DNA from: Verrucomicrobiota bacterium | GTDB lineage: Bacteria > Verrucomicrobiota > Verrucomicrobiia > Limisphaerales > UBA11358 | Direction: 5' to 3' | DNA length: 58,494 nucleotides | Assembly: GCA_028872915.1 (NCBI GenBank) | Contig: JAGWNY010000020.1 | Location: 1-58,494, forward strand | Program-made: the position numbers and the translations under genes | Shown: piece after piece, positions 34,453 to 43,021 of the stretch | Layout of the letters: every line of letters begins with the position of its first letter | How positions within the stretch are numbered: position 1 is the stretch's first letter | Notes under the pieces: model-generated | Database searches by the model: none | What the model was told of the DNA's origin: nothing | What the model saw: the letters and a program-made list of their open reading frames with translations, nothing else

Positions 34453-35879
34453 GGCCCAGAATGACTGAATCCGTTCTCCAACCTGAATCGCTGGCGCCAC
34501 CGGCGGAATTGCAGCGCGCGCCCATGTCGCCGGCGGGCCGGAGCTTCGGCTGGCTCAACGACAAGCTGACGGCGTTTAACGAAGGACGCACTCCGCTGTG
34601 GTGGTGGGTGTTGTTCCTGCCGGCGGCGTTTTGCGCCATGGCGCTCCTGCCAGCGATGCTGATTTACAAAATATCCACCGGCGTTGGCGTTTGGGGCAAC
34701 AACATGCCCGTGATGTGGGGCTGGGACATCATCAATTTCGTCTGGTGGGTCGGCGTGGCCCACGCCGGCACGCTCATTTCGGCATTGTTGTTTCTTACGC
34801 GGCAGCATTGGCGCACGGCGATTGGCCGCGCGGCCGAGGCGATGACCGTCTTTGCGGTGGCGATGGCCGGGTTGTACCCGGCCATCCACGTGGGGCGTTC
34901 GTGGTTCGATTGGTACATGTTTCCGGTTCCCACCTCCAACGGGCTGTGGCCGCAATTCCGGTCGCCGCTGATGTGGGACGTGTTTGCAGTCAATACTTAT
35001 TTGATCGTTTCGACGCTGTTTTGGTACATGGGCCTGATTCCCGATCTGGCCGTCATGCGCGATCGTTCGCGCAGCCGCGTGGGCAAATTTTGCTACGGCC
35101 TGTTTGCGCTGGGCTGGACCGGCTCGGCGCATCAATGGCATAATTTTGAGAAAGCATACGTGGTGCTTTCGGGCCTGGCCACGCTGCTGGTCTTTACCGT
35201 GAGTTCCATCGTGGGAATGGATTTTGCCACCGCCCAACTGGCGGGCTGGCACGAAACCATCTTCCCGTTCTATTTCGTCGCCGGCGCGGTTTTTTGCGGG
35301 TTTGGCATGGTGCTGGTGCTTTTGATCCCATTGCGCAAATGGTGCCGCCTGGAGGACATCATCACCCTGGCGCACATTGATAAAATCTGCAAGATGACAC
35401 TGCTGATGGGTTGTGTGATGGGCTATATCTACGCGGTCGAATTTTTCATTGCCTGGTATTCGGGCAGTCCTTATGACGCCTGGGTGTTTGGACATCGCAT
35501 GTTCGGGCACGCTTATTGGTATGGCGGCTGGGCCATGATCATCGTCAATGCATCAATGCCGCAATTGTTCTGGTTTAAAAAGGTGCGCCAAAATCTCGTG
35601 CTGGTGTTCATCATGGCCGTCTTGATCAACATCGGCATGTGGTTTGAGCGTTTCACCATCATCGTTGGCTCGCTGTACCAGGATTTTCTGCCGGCGAACT
35701 GGGGCGTTTATTATCCGACGTGGGTTGACTTGGGCGTTTATCTGGGCACGTTGGGCGCCTTTTTCATGCTTTATCTATTGTTCGTGCGCTTTGTGCCGAT
35801 GGTTCCGGTTTCCGAAGTCAAAGGAGCGATGCCGCAGGCCAATCCGCATTTTGGCAACGGGAAAGGAGGGCGGGCATGA
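34449..35879 (+). CDS. actC: Alternative complex III quinol-oxidising membrane subunit ActC (NrfD-like)
   Basis: 476 residues with about ten membrane spans of the NrfD/PsrC type; in this complex ActC holds the quinol-binding site facing ActB. Typical segments are GVGVWGNNMPVMWGWDIINF, WWVGVAHAGTLISALLFLTR, GRSWFDWYMFPVP, SSIVGMDFATAQLAGWHETI and WYGGWAMIIVNASMPQLFWF. The ATG overlapping the actB stop is annotated; a second ATG four codons later is an alternative. Menaquinol is the likely donor because the window also encodes MqnD. Confidence 0.95.
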   Translation: MRPRMTESVLQPESLAPPAELQRAPMSPAGRSFGWLNDKLTAFNEGRTPLWWWVLFLPAAFCAMALLPAMLIYKISTGVGVWGNNMPVMWGWDIINFVWWVGVAHAGTLISALLFLTRQHWRTAIGRAAEAMTVFAVAMAGLYPAIHVGRSWFDWYMFPVPTSNGLWPQFRSPLMWDVFAVNTYLIVSTLFWYMGLIPDLAVMRDRSRSRVGKFCYGLFALGWTGSAHQWHNFEKAYVVLSGLATLLVFTVSSIVGMDFATAQLAGWHETIFPFYFVAGAVFCGFGMVLVLLIPLRKWCRLEDIITLAHIDKICKMTLLMGCVMGYIYAVEFFIAWYSGSPYDAWVFGHRMFGHAYWYGGWAMIIVNASMPQLFWFKKVRQNLVLVFIMAVLINIGMWFERFTIIVGSLYQDFLPANWGVYYPTWVDLGVYLGTLGAFFMLYLLFVRFVPMVPVSEVKGAMPQANPHFGNGKGGRA

Positions 35880-36415
35880 GCAAGCAAACTTACGGCCTGG
35901 TGGCTGAATTCGATTCTCCGGGCACGGTATTGCAGGCCGCGGAAAAGGCGCGGGACGCGGGCTACCGGCGTTGGGACGTTTTTTCGCCCTTCCCGATACA
36001 TGGCATGGACAAGGTGATGGGGATGGGAAATTCGTATGTGGGCTGGTTTGCCTTCATTTTTGGCGCGGGCGCGTTCATCGGCACGATGGGGCTGATCTGG
36101 TTCTGCAACGATTACGATTATCCCATTCTGATTGGGGGCAAACCGATGTTCAGCGCGCCGATGTCCTTTGTTCCATCGTATATTTTGCTGGTGCTCGGCG
36201 CGGCGGTGGGGGCATTTGTCGGAATGATCGCCCTCAATCAATTGCCGCGCCATCATCATCCGTTGTTTGGCTCCAAACGCTTCGGCCTGGCCAGTCGCGA
36301 CAAGTTTTTCCTGGCCATAGGCGCCAATGACCCGAAATTTTCCGAGATGGAAGTCCGCAAATTTCTTGAAGACATCGGGGGGGCGCACATTGAATTGGTG
36401 GAGGACAACGACTGA
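35876..36415 (+). CDS. actD: Alternative complex III subunit ActD (DUF3341)
   Basis: 179 residues. A cytoplasmic N-terminal domain (YGLVAEFDSPGTVLQAAEKA, YRRWDVFSPFPIHGMDKVMG) is followed by two membrane spans and a C-terminal segment including HHHPLFGSKRF and EVRKFLEDIGG. This is the DUF3341 family, found only as an ACIII subunit; it contacts ActC and ActF and has no cofactor. Overlaps: four bases with actC and one base with actE (TGATG). Confidence 0.95.
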   Translation: MSKQTYGLVAEFDSPGTVLQAAEKARDAGYRRWDVFSPFPIHGMDKVMGMGNSYVGWFAFIFGAGAFIGTMGLIWFCNDYDYPILIGGKPMFSAPMSFVPSYILLVLGAAVGAFVGMIALNQLPRHHHPLFGSKRFGLASRDKFFLAIGANDPKFSEMEVRKFLEDIGGAHIELVEDND

Positions 36416-37068
36416 TGCGGCACGTCCTGTCCATCGCCATCATTTTGCTGGCCCTGTGCGGCATTGTCGTGGGCATCGCCGGTTTTCGCGGGCGAATGTC
36501 GCGCCGTCCGCCGATTGAAGTCTTTTCGGACATGGACCGGCAGCCCAAATTGCGCCCGCAAAAGCCCGACGCCTTTTTCCCGAACGGCGTTTCGTCGCAA
36601 TTGCCCGTTCCGGGGACCGTCGCCCGCAGCCAGCCCATCCAGACCCTGGATGGGCCGGTCTATCCCTTCGAGGATTCGCCGGTGAACACGGGCTTGGTGA
36701 CCGGCACAACCAATTTCGCGCCGGCCGATCCGCTGCCTGTCACGATGTCCCTGCTTCGACGGGGCCAGGCCCGTTTTGACATTTATTGCGCGCCATGCCA
36801 CGGACGCCTGGGCGATGGCAACGGCATCACGAAAAAAATCGGCGATATGACGGCGGTTGCCGACCTGCATGATGCGCGTATCGTGGATATGGCGGACGGT
36901 GAAATTTTCAACACGATCACCCGCGGCAAGGGCCTCATGGGTGCTTATGGGCCGCTCATTCCCGTCCGGGACCGCTGGGCCATTATCGCTTATTTGCGCA
37001 CGCTGCAATTGAGCTGGCTTGGTTCAACCAACGATTTGACGGCCCGCGAACGCGCCGCTTTGAAATAA
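36415..37068 (+). CDS. actE: Alternative complex III monohaem cytochrome c subunit ActE
   Basis: 217 residues. An N-terminal hydrophobic segment (MRHVLSIAIILLALCGIVVG) could be a membrane anchor or a weak lipobox around Cys15. It is followed by MDRQPKLRPQKPDAFFPNG, conserved in ActE, and one c-haem motif in FDIYCAPCHGRLGDGNG, with a later Met (GLMGAYGP) as probable axial ligand. It takes electrons from ActA and probably delivers them to soluble or downstream cytochrome c. It is coupled to actD and actF by one-base overlaps. Confidence 0.93.
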   Translation: MRHVLSIAIILLALCGIVVGIAGFRGRMSRRPPIEVFSDMDRQPKLRPQKPDAFFPNGVSSQLPVPGTVARSQPIQTLDGPVYPFEDSPVNTGLVTGTTNFAPADPLPVTMSLLRRGQARFDIYCAPCHGRLGDGNGITKKIGDMTAVADLHDARIVDMADGEIFNTITRGKGLMGAYGPLIPVRDRWAIIAYLRTLQLSWLGSTNDLTARERAALK

Positions 37069-38318
37069 TGAATCGAAATCAGGACAAAACGCCGTTGCCT
37101 CCGCCCCTGAATCTTTCAGGCTGGCGCAATCTGCCCCTGGTTCTGATGGTGATTGGGGCGGGGCTATCGTTGGCAGGGCTGGCGGTCAATCGGGAGGAAT
37201 TCGGTTATTCATGGCTGCTGGCGTTCATGTGTTATCTCACCCTGGCGCTGGGCGCGTTGGTCCTGGTGATGATTCATCATCTTACGGACGCCGGGTGGTC
37301 GGTTGCCACGCGCCGGGTATGCGAGCATATTGCGGCACTACTTTTTCCGTGGCTGGCGCTCCTGTTTGTTCCCGTCATCCTGCTGGCCACGCATATTTAC
37401 AGATGGCTCACGCTCAACCCGGCCAGCGACCGTGCTTTGAGCGCCAAATGGCCGCTCTTTACGATGCCCGGCTTTTGCATCGCCTCGGCCATGTTCTTCG
37501 GCATTTGGTGGCTGTTGACTTCGCGGCTGCGGTCGTGGTCGCTCAAGCAGGATGAAACGGGCGATGCTCTATGCACGCGGAAAATGCGGTTTCATTCCGG
37601 GTGGGGCATCCTGGCCTTTGCGGCAACCGTCACGCTGGCGCCGATCCTCTGGATGAAGTCTCTGGAATATCAATGGTCTTCCACCATTTATGGACTCTAT
37701 ATGTTCGCGGCGTGCGGGTGGACGGCCCTGGCCACGGTTTACCTGGTGGCGGCGTTGTTGCAGCGCCAGCGCATCCTCACGGACGTGCTGCATGGCAATC
37801 AATTCTATTTTCTCGGCGTCATGTTTTTTGCCTTTACACTCCTTCATGCGTACTTCGATTTTGCCCAGTATTTCGTGGTCTGGAACGGCAACATCCCGGA
37901 TGAAACGTTCTGGTATCTGATCCGGGAGCACGGCTCATGGTGGTGGATTTGCATGTTGCTCATTTTCGGGCATTTCTTCGCGCCGTTTATTTTGCTGCTG
38001 CCGGCGCGCGCCAAAGTGACGTTCAAAATCGTCCTGCCGCTCTGTATCTGGGCGTGGCTCATGGATTTTACAGACATGGCCTTCAACATACTTCCCGCCT
38101 CGGGCCTGAACCGCGGCGGCTATCCGTTCCATTGGCTATGGCTGCAATTCGGCTGCGTGGCTTTCATGGGCGGTCTTTTGGCGCGGGTGTTCCTGAAAAA
38201 TTTTAGTTCCCATGCGCCGTATCCAAAACGCGACCCACGCCTCCATGAAGCGATGGGCGTGAACGTGGAACCGGATGAGATGGCCGATACGATTCCAATG
38301 CGGGAGGAAAGCCTGTGA
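37068..38318 (+). CDS. actF: Alternative complex III membrane subunit ActF (second NrfD-like subunit)
   Basis: 416 residues with about ten membrane spans. ActF is a paralogue of ActC that does not contact the iron-sulfur protein in the same way and is proposed to move protons. Features include SGWRNLPLVLMVIGAGLSLA, HLTDAGWSVATRRVCEHIA, FFGIWWLLTSRLRSWSLKQD, GNIPDETFWYLIREHGSWWW and LNRGGYPFHWLWLQFGCVAF. It overlaps actE by one base and the next gene by four. Confidence 0.94.
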   Translation: MNRNQDKTPLPPPLNLSGWRNLPLVLMVIGAGLSLAGLAVNREEFGYSWLLAFMCYLTLALGALVLVMIHHLTDAGWSVATRRVCEHIAALLFPWLALLFVPVILLATHIYRWLTLNPASDRALSAKWPLFTMPGFCIASAMFFGIWWLLTSRLRSWSLKQDETGDALCTRKMRFHSGWGILAFAATVTLAPILWMKSLEYQWSSTIYGLYMFAACGWTALATVYLVAALLQRQRILTDVLHGNQFYFLGVMFFAFTLLHAYFDFAQYFVVWNGNIPDETFWYLIREHGSWWWICMLLIFGHFFAPFILLLPARAKVTFKIVLPLCIWAWLMDFTDMAFNILPASGLNRGGYPFHWLWLQFGCVAFMGGLLARVFLKNFSSHAPYPKRDPRLHEAMGVNVEPDEMADTIPMREESL

Positions 38319-38683
38319 ATCTCGAAACGGTTAATCGCGCTTCGGGCGCCGCAGTCGGGTTCGTTGGCGCGAGCATTCTGTTCGCAGTCCTGGCGGTTAT
38401 TGTAAAAGTTTCCGTTGCCGTTCCGGCCATTGATGCGGCCCGCGACGCGGCCATCGCCAAGGACCTCGCCGAAATTCATCAAACCGAGCGGACGGCCCTG
38501 GCCAGCAGCGCCTGGATTGACCGGCAGCGCGGCATCGTGCGCGTGCCCATCGGGACTGCCATGGGGATTGTTGCCGGCGAGGGGCGGGACGCGGCGCGCA
38601 TCCGGGCGGATTTGATGGCTCGCGAAGAAAACGCCACGAAGCCGGTCGCGGCCCCGAAGCCCAAACCGAACCCTTTTGAATGA
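38315..38683 (+). CDS. Small single-span membrane protein of the respiratory operon
   Basis: 122 residues from a GTG within the actF stop (GTGA). One membrane span (VGFVGASILFAVLAVIVKV) is followed by a periplasmic tail with a motif WIDRQRGIVRVPIGTAM and a Pro/Lys-rich end. The W-x-D...G-x-x-R-x-P-I-x-x-A-M pattern recurs, from memory, in short proteins near ACIII and oxidase genes of several phyla. I have no named family. Its place between actF and the CcoN-like gene suggests a linker or assembly subunit. Confidence 0.75.
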   Translation: MNLETVNRASGAAVGFVGASILFAVLAVIVKVSVAVPAIDAARDAAIAKDLAEIHQTERTALASSAWIDRQRGIVRVPIGTAMGIVAGEGRDAARIRADLMAREENATKPVAAPKPKPNPFE

Positions 38684-40164
38684 ACCCAACGTCTCCAGAA
38701 TCGCAAACCGGGGCAACAAACGCCGCCTCCTGCCGCGTTCCTTTTCTTGCGCTCTTTGGCGGCGGGGCGCTCTGGCTGGTCGTTGGCCTTACTCTCGCCA
38801 TCCTGGCCTCCCTGACCTTTCATAAACCCGATATCTTTGCCAATTGCGCCTGGTTGACTTACGGACGGCTCCAGCCGGCCGCCAACGACGCCATCGTCTA
38901 TGGCTTCTGTGTTCCGGCGGCGCTCGGCGTCATCCTCTGGATTTTTTGCCAGTTGAGCGAATCGGAACTGCTGCTGCCGTTGTTGCCGATTGTCGGGGCG
39001 AATCTTTGGCACCTGGGCGTTTTTGTGGGCCTGATCGAAATTTTGATTGGGGGGAGCACTGGCTTTCCCTCGCTCGAATTTCAACGCGGCGGTTCGGTGC
39101 TTCTCTTCGCAGCCTTCCTGCTCATTGCCATTTCGGCCTTTGCCACGTTCGGCGCGCGGCGGCGGCGCGAGTTGCATCCATCGCATTGGTTTCTTTTGGC
39201 GGCGTTGTTTTGGTTTCCGTGGATTTATTCCACCGCCAACCTTTTCCTGATGGCCTGGCCGGTGCGCGGTGTCTGCCAGGCCGTTGTGGATTGGTGGTTT
39301 TGCGCGAATTTTCTGTTCGTATGGACGGCCCTGGCCGGAATCGGCGTGGGGCTTTTTTATCTGTTCGGCGGCCCCAACGATGAAGAAGCGACCGGCCCCG
39401 ACGACAACCAACGCTTCCTGACGTTGTTTTCTTTTTGGACGCTGATTTTGTTTGGCGCCTGGTGCGGTATTCCACAGGGGGCGCCCGTTCCGGCGTGGTT
39501 GCCGGCGCTCAGCGCCGTCGGCGCGGCGTTGACGATTCTGCCGATTCTCACCATTGCTTCGGTGGCGTTGCGGGCGGTCCGGACGCGCGGCGCTGCTCCT
39601 TGCCGCGGCGGGCCGCGTTGTTCGATTCTTTTCGGCACGGCGTTCTTTGTCATATCGGGCATCATGTTCGTTGCGTTGGGATGTCCGCACATCGGTCCGG
39701 TCATCGAACTGACATGGTTCGCCTTTGCCCAGACTCAATTGCAAATCCTCGGCTTTCTGACCATTGTCCTGTGCGGCGCGATTTGCGCGCTGATGCCGCG
39801 CGTGATGGGTTTTGACCTGGTGTTTCCGAGGCTGGCGCGGGTGCGGCATTGGCTGTTCATTTCGGGCATCGTTTTGTTCGCCGGAGCGCTGGCCGTTGGC
39901 GGCATCCTGCAGGGCCTCAAATTGCAAAGCCTTGCGCCGTTTGCCACCGTGACGGCGTCGGTACTTCCTTTTTACCGCGTCAGCACAACCGGGCTGTTGT
40001 TTCTATGGCTTGGCGCGTTGCTGTTCGCTTTGAATATTTTCGGCATGACACTGAAATGGAAGCTGGCGCGGTTGCACTCGTGCCTCGCCTGGCTTCGCGC
40101 GCCTGAGGAAACCATTGCGGCGGCGGATACCGCCGCCGCGGCCGGCAACGGGAGGGCGAAATGA
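38680..40164 (+). CDS. CcoN-like cbb3 oxidase subunit I lacking all metal ligands
   Basis: 494 residues, about 12 spans, clearly of CcoN descent: YGRLQPAANDAIVYGF aligns with GRLRPLHTxAVIYG, WFPWIYSTANL and PVRGVCQAVVDWWFCAN with WW-x-x-HN, and SFWTLILFGAWCGIPQGAPV followed by PAWL with the W-A-G-x-HH region. The histidines that bind haem b, haem b3 and CuB are replaced: Ala68, Ala209, Pro265, Gln266, Gln351 and Gln353 stand in the six positions (Q351-T-Q353 for H-x-H). The protein should bind neither haem nor copper through the usual ligands and cannot reduce oxygen in the known way. The frame is intact and overlaps both neighbours, so it is under translation and not a broken gene. Confidence 0.88.
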   Translation: MNPTSPESQTGATNAASCRVPFLALFGGGALWLVVGLTLAILASLTFHKPDIFANCAWLTYGRLQPAANDAIVYGFCVPAALGVILWIFCQLSESELLLPLLPIVGANLWHLGVFVGLIEILIGGSTGFPSLEFQRGGSVLLFAAFLLIAISAFATFGARRRRELHPSHWFLLAALFWFPWIYSTANLFLMAWPVRGVCQAVVDWWFCANFLFVWTALAGIGVGLFYLFGGPNDEEATGPDDNQRFLTLFSFWTLILFGAWCGIPQGAPVPAWLPALSAVGAALTILPILTIASVALRAVRTRGAAPCRGGPRCSILFGTAFFVISGIMFVALGCPHIGPVIELTWFAFAQTQLQILGFLTIVLCGAICALMPRVMGFDLVFPRLARVRHWLFISGIVLFAGALAVGGILQGLKLQSLAPFATVTASVLPFYRVSTTGLLFLWLGALLFALNIFGMTLKWKLARLHSCLAWLRAPEETIAAADTAAAAGNGRAK

Positions 40165-41000
40165 AAAATGGTTTCCACGTTTTTCTGGCCGCCTTCGTTG
40201 CGCTCGGCATTTCCTGGCTGGGCTTTGTGCTCGGTTCAATCCTGCAACTGGGCGTCGAAGGCCAGGCCACCGTGCTTCAATCATCAGACCTGTATCCCGT
40301 CCAACGGCCCGGCGCGGCCACGATGGGATTGCAGGTCTATCGCGCCGAAGGCTGTGCGGCCTGTCACACGGAACAAATCCGCCAGGAAGGCGTGGCCTGC
40401 GACGTTGTGCTTACGGCCATGGGAAACAATCCCGCCGCCGTGAAAAAGGCCGTGGCGGGGCTCGGCGCTCAAATATCGGACGCCACCAACGCCCTGCCCA
40501 AAACCGTCCTCTCCCGCGTTTCCAAGGCTGGCGCGGACGCGGCGACCGCCTCGATTTCCTCAGCCGGCGGCACCGCCGAAATTCATATTGTCGCCACCGG
40601 GCCGGACATTGCCCGCGGCTGGGGCGTGCGTGGAAGCGTGGCGCGCGATTATCTGTGGGATGATCCGGTGCAATTGGGAAATCTCCGCGCCGGTCCGGAT
40701 TTGGCCAACGTGGGCGCGCGCCTCGGCAATGTGACGTGGCAATTATTGCACCTCTACGCGCCCCAAAGCGTGGTGAAAGGTTCGGCCATGCCGCCGTTTC
40801 GGTTCCTGTTTCGAGTGGAAAAAATCGGCGGCGCGCCGTCTCCGGATGCCTTGCAATTGCCCAAACCATTCGCCCCGGCGCCGGGATATGAAGTCGTTCC
40901 CACGCGGGACGCCAGGAATCTGGCGGCTTATCTGGTGAGCCTCCACGCCGACGTGCCATTGTTTGAAGCGCCATTTACTCCGGAAGTCTCCACAAAATGA
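40161..41000 (+). CDS. CcoO-like monohaem cytochrome c with bL12-CTD-like insert
   Basis: 279 residues. An N-terminal membrane anchor (FVALGISWLGFVLGSIL), the haem motif CAACH at 65-69, and a downstream RGWGVRGSVARDYLWDDPVQ with GPDLANVG and Met210 (SAMPPFRFLF) are those of CcoO, the cytochrome subunit of cbb3 oxidases. Between the haem motif and RGWG, residues about 80-143 form an insert (DVVLTAMGNNPAAVKKAVAG, then VLSRVSKAGADAATASISSA and GGTAEI) that follows the pattern of the C-terminal domain of ribosomal protein bL12: D-V-V-L, G-x-N, V-x-K-x-V, V-SKxxA, AGGxxEI. The haem site itself is intact, unlike the partner CcoN-like protein. Confidence 0.85.
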   Translation: MKNGFHVFLAAFVALGISWLGFVLGSILQLGVEGQATVLQSSDLYPVQRPGAATMGLQVYRAEGCAACHTEQIRQEGVACDVVLTAMGNNPAAVKKAVAGLGAQISDATNALPKTVLSRVSKAGADAATASISSAGGTAEIHIVATGPDIARGWGVRGSVARDYLWDDPVQLGNLRAGPDLANVGARLGNVTWQLLHLYAPQSVVKGSAMPPFRFLFRVEKIGGAPSPDALQLPKPFAPAPGYEVVPTRDARNLAAYLVSLHADVPLFEAPFTPEVSTK

Positions 41001-41596
41001 GCGGCAACCATTCGTCCAACCCGTCATCCTGCCGGCCGCCCGCCAATCGGTCCGGCGCGCCCACGTGGATGCTCGTTCTGACGCTGATTCTGGGCTACCT
41101 GGGTGGCGTTTATTTCGATCATCACAGCGGCTGGTTCAGTCCCGCGGTTTACAGCCCTTATTCCTCGTCCACGGAATTGGCGGCTTATCAGCCCAAGTCC
41201 GGCGCGCAGGCCATGGCGGCGCGCGGCCATCTCCTCTACGGACAAATTTGCGCCGCCTGTCACAGCGATGATGGCATGGGCAAACCCGGCCAGGCGCCGC
41301 CGCTGGCCGGTTCTGAATGGGTCAATGAAAAAGGCTTTCACCGCGTGGCGGAGATTCCGCAGATCGGTCTTACCGGTTCGATTCCGGTAAAAGGACAACC
41401 ATGGAATTCTACAATGCCTCCGATGGGCGCCGGTCTTTCGGATGCCGATTTGGCCGCGGTGGTGACCTACGTTCGCAGCGCCTGGGGCAACCATGCGCCG
41501 CCGGTGACGGCGTCCGACATCAAATCCGTGCGCTCCACCGTGGCGGGCCACCCGGCGATTTCGGGCGCGGCGGGACTCAAGGCCATTGCGGAATAA
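40997..41596 (+). CDS. Membrane-anchored monohaem cytochrome c
   Basis: 199 residues. A Pro-rich N-terminus and one span (WMLVLTLILGYLGGVYFD) precede a class I cytochrome c domain with CAACH in YGQICAACHSDDGMGKPGQA and a likely Met ligand in TMPPMGAGLSDADLAAVVTY. It is probably the exit carrier of the operon, handing electrons from the ACIII module to a true terminal oxidase encoded elsewhere. It overlaps the CcoO-like gene by four bases and ends the operon; about 245 bases without a gene follow. Confidence 0.9.
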   Translation: MSGNHSSNPSSCRPPANRSGAPTWMLVLTLILGYLGGVYFDHHSGWFSPAVYSPYSSSTELAAYQPKSGAQAMAARGHLLYGQICAACHSDDGMGKPGQAPPLAGSEWVNEKGFHRVAEIPQIGLTGSIPVKGQPWNSTMPPMGAGLSDADLAAVVTYVRSAWGNHAPPVTASDIKSVRSTVAGHPAISGAAGLKAIAE

Positions 41597-41842
41597 GCCG
41601 GGACCAGGCCGGTGCGGATGGGGATTAAAGCTCGTCTCATACGGGATGGGTTGTAGGGATGATTCGCCCGGCGCCGGTGGATAACCGGCCCGGCCTCAGT
41701 CGGCGCCTTGAACGCGCCTTGCAACGAGGTTGGCGTCCATTCGCGTTGCGGCTCAAGTGTCGTTTGCATCACAATACAAATTTAGCAAAATTTACCCGTG
41801 CTGCAATGACCGTTATTCGAAAAATTTTGCCAAATCCGCCGG
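41597..41842. other. Intergenic stretch between convergent operons
   Basis: The respiratory operon and the two-component genes converge here, so terminators are expected for both. No clear GC-rich hairpin with a T-run is seen. An AT-rich segment lies at about 41765-41830. Confidence 0.4.
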
Positions 41843-43021
41843 CTATTTGCCGACCGCAAAATGCGCCCGCAAAATGTGAATCAGCGCCTTGACGGTCAGT
41901 TCAATGAATAAAAACGGCTTGGCCACAAAATCGTTGCCGCCGGCCATCATGGAGTGCGCCCGGTTGTCGAAATCGCTCAAAGCAGTGACAAAAATGATCG
42001 GTGTGCGCTTGTACTGCGGCAATTGCCGGATGCGGGAGCAAAGGTCGTGGCCGTCCATGCCTGGCAGATCAATGTCCAGGAAGATGAGGTCGAACGTTTT
42101 TTCCTCAATCCATTTTAACGCTCCGCCGGCGTCCTCGGCCGTCACGGATTTCAAACGCGCCTTTTCGAGCGAATATACAATGGCCCGCCGGGAAATGGGT
42201 TCGTCGTCCACTACCAGCACCTCGGTCGGCGGCATTTCCTGTTTGCCTGGCGCCAGTCCGCGCTCGAAGAGCGTTCCCAGCAAGTCCACCGCCGAGGCGA
42301 CGGTCCGGATACAGGAAAGATTGATCGTCTCCGGCTTCTCGTGCAATTCCCGCAGGAGGGCCTCGGTGGCGTCAGCCATTTTGGAGATGAGGTTCAAGCC
42401 GACAATTCCGGCATTGCCGGCCAAGGCATGAAGGCGGCGGTACAGCTCGTAGATATCCTTGAGTTGCGCCGCTTGATCACTGGCGCTCACGAGACTTTGG
42501 ACCGTGGCGCGCAGTGTCACGAGCATGGCCGGCAGATCGTCCACGAACGTTTTGCGCAGATCGGATTGGAAGGCCGCGTCCTGGGGACCTTCCACCACCA
42601 GGCTGTCCGCCCGCGGCCTTTCGGCAGTTGGTTTGGAGCGAAAGCCCGTGCCGCTCTCTCCAATGGTCGCCTGGACAATTTCAAAAACGTCCTTGGGCGT
42701 GCAACTGGCCTTGGAAAGACATTTGGTGGCCCCCGCCTTCCAGGCGTCCTGCACCAGATGCGTCAGATAGGTGTTTGAGAAAACCACAATCGGCAGTTTC
42801 GAAAATTCCGGGTCCTCGCGCACGGCCTTGATCACCTCCAGGCCCGACATGCCCGGCAAAAGCAGGTCCAGCAGCAGAAAATGCGGCCGGAACGCATGAA
42901 GAAATTCGACGCCGGTTTCGCCGTCCAGCGCCACCTCCGTTTGATACCCCTCCACGGCCAGCTTGTTGCGATAAACGTTGGCACAAACCTGGTTGTCTTC
43001 AATGATCAGAATTCTTTTCAT
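41843..43021 (-). CDS. Response regulator REC-HPt-REC
   Basis: 392 residues. The first receiver (residues 1-120) has the acidic pair in LIIEDNQ, phospho-acceptor Asp52 in [12 protein letters not shown] and a Lys in the final switch. A middle helical region has an HPt-like histidine ([15 protein letters not shown]). The second receiver shows [25 protein letters not shown] and KPF. There is no DNA-binding output domain, so it acts in a phosphorelay. The start is the ATG within the stop codon of the hybrid kinase gene; an open frame upstream of it only mirrors that gene. Co-translation with the kinase suggests they are partners. Confidence 0.88.
   Translation of the reverse strand: MKRILIIEDNQVCANVYRNKLAVEGYQTEVALDGETGVEFLHAFRPHFLLLDLLLPGMSGLEVIKAVREDPEFSKLPIVVFSNTYLTHLVQDAWKAGATKCLSKASCTPKDVFEIVQATIGESGTGFRSKPTAERPRADSLVVEGPQDAAFQSDLRKTFVDDLPAMLVTLRATVQSLVSASDQAAQLKDIYELYRRLHALAGNAGIVGLNLISKMADATEALLRELHEKPETINLSCIRTVASAVDLLGTLFERGLAPGKQEMPPTEVLVVDDEPISRRAIVYSLEKARLKSVTAEDAGGALKWIEEKTFDLIFLDIDLPGMDGHDLCSRIRQLPQYKRTPIIFVTALSDFDNRAHSMMAGGNDFVAKPFLFIELTVKALIHILRAHFAVGK

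Noticed and set aside
38680-40164. Annotation as a working cbb3 terminal oxidase
   Set aside because: All six haem and copper ligand positions lack histidine, so the usual label would be misleading.
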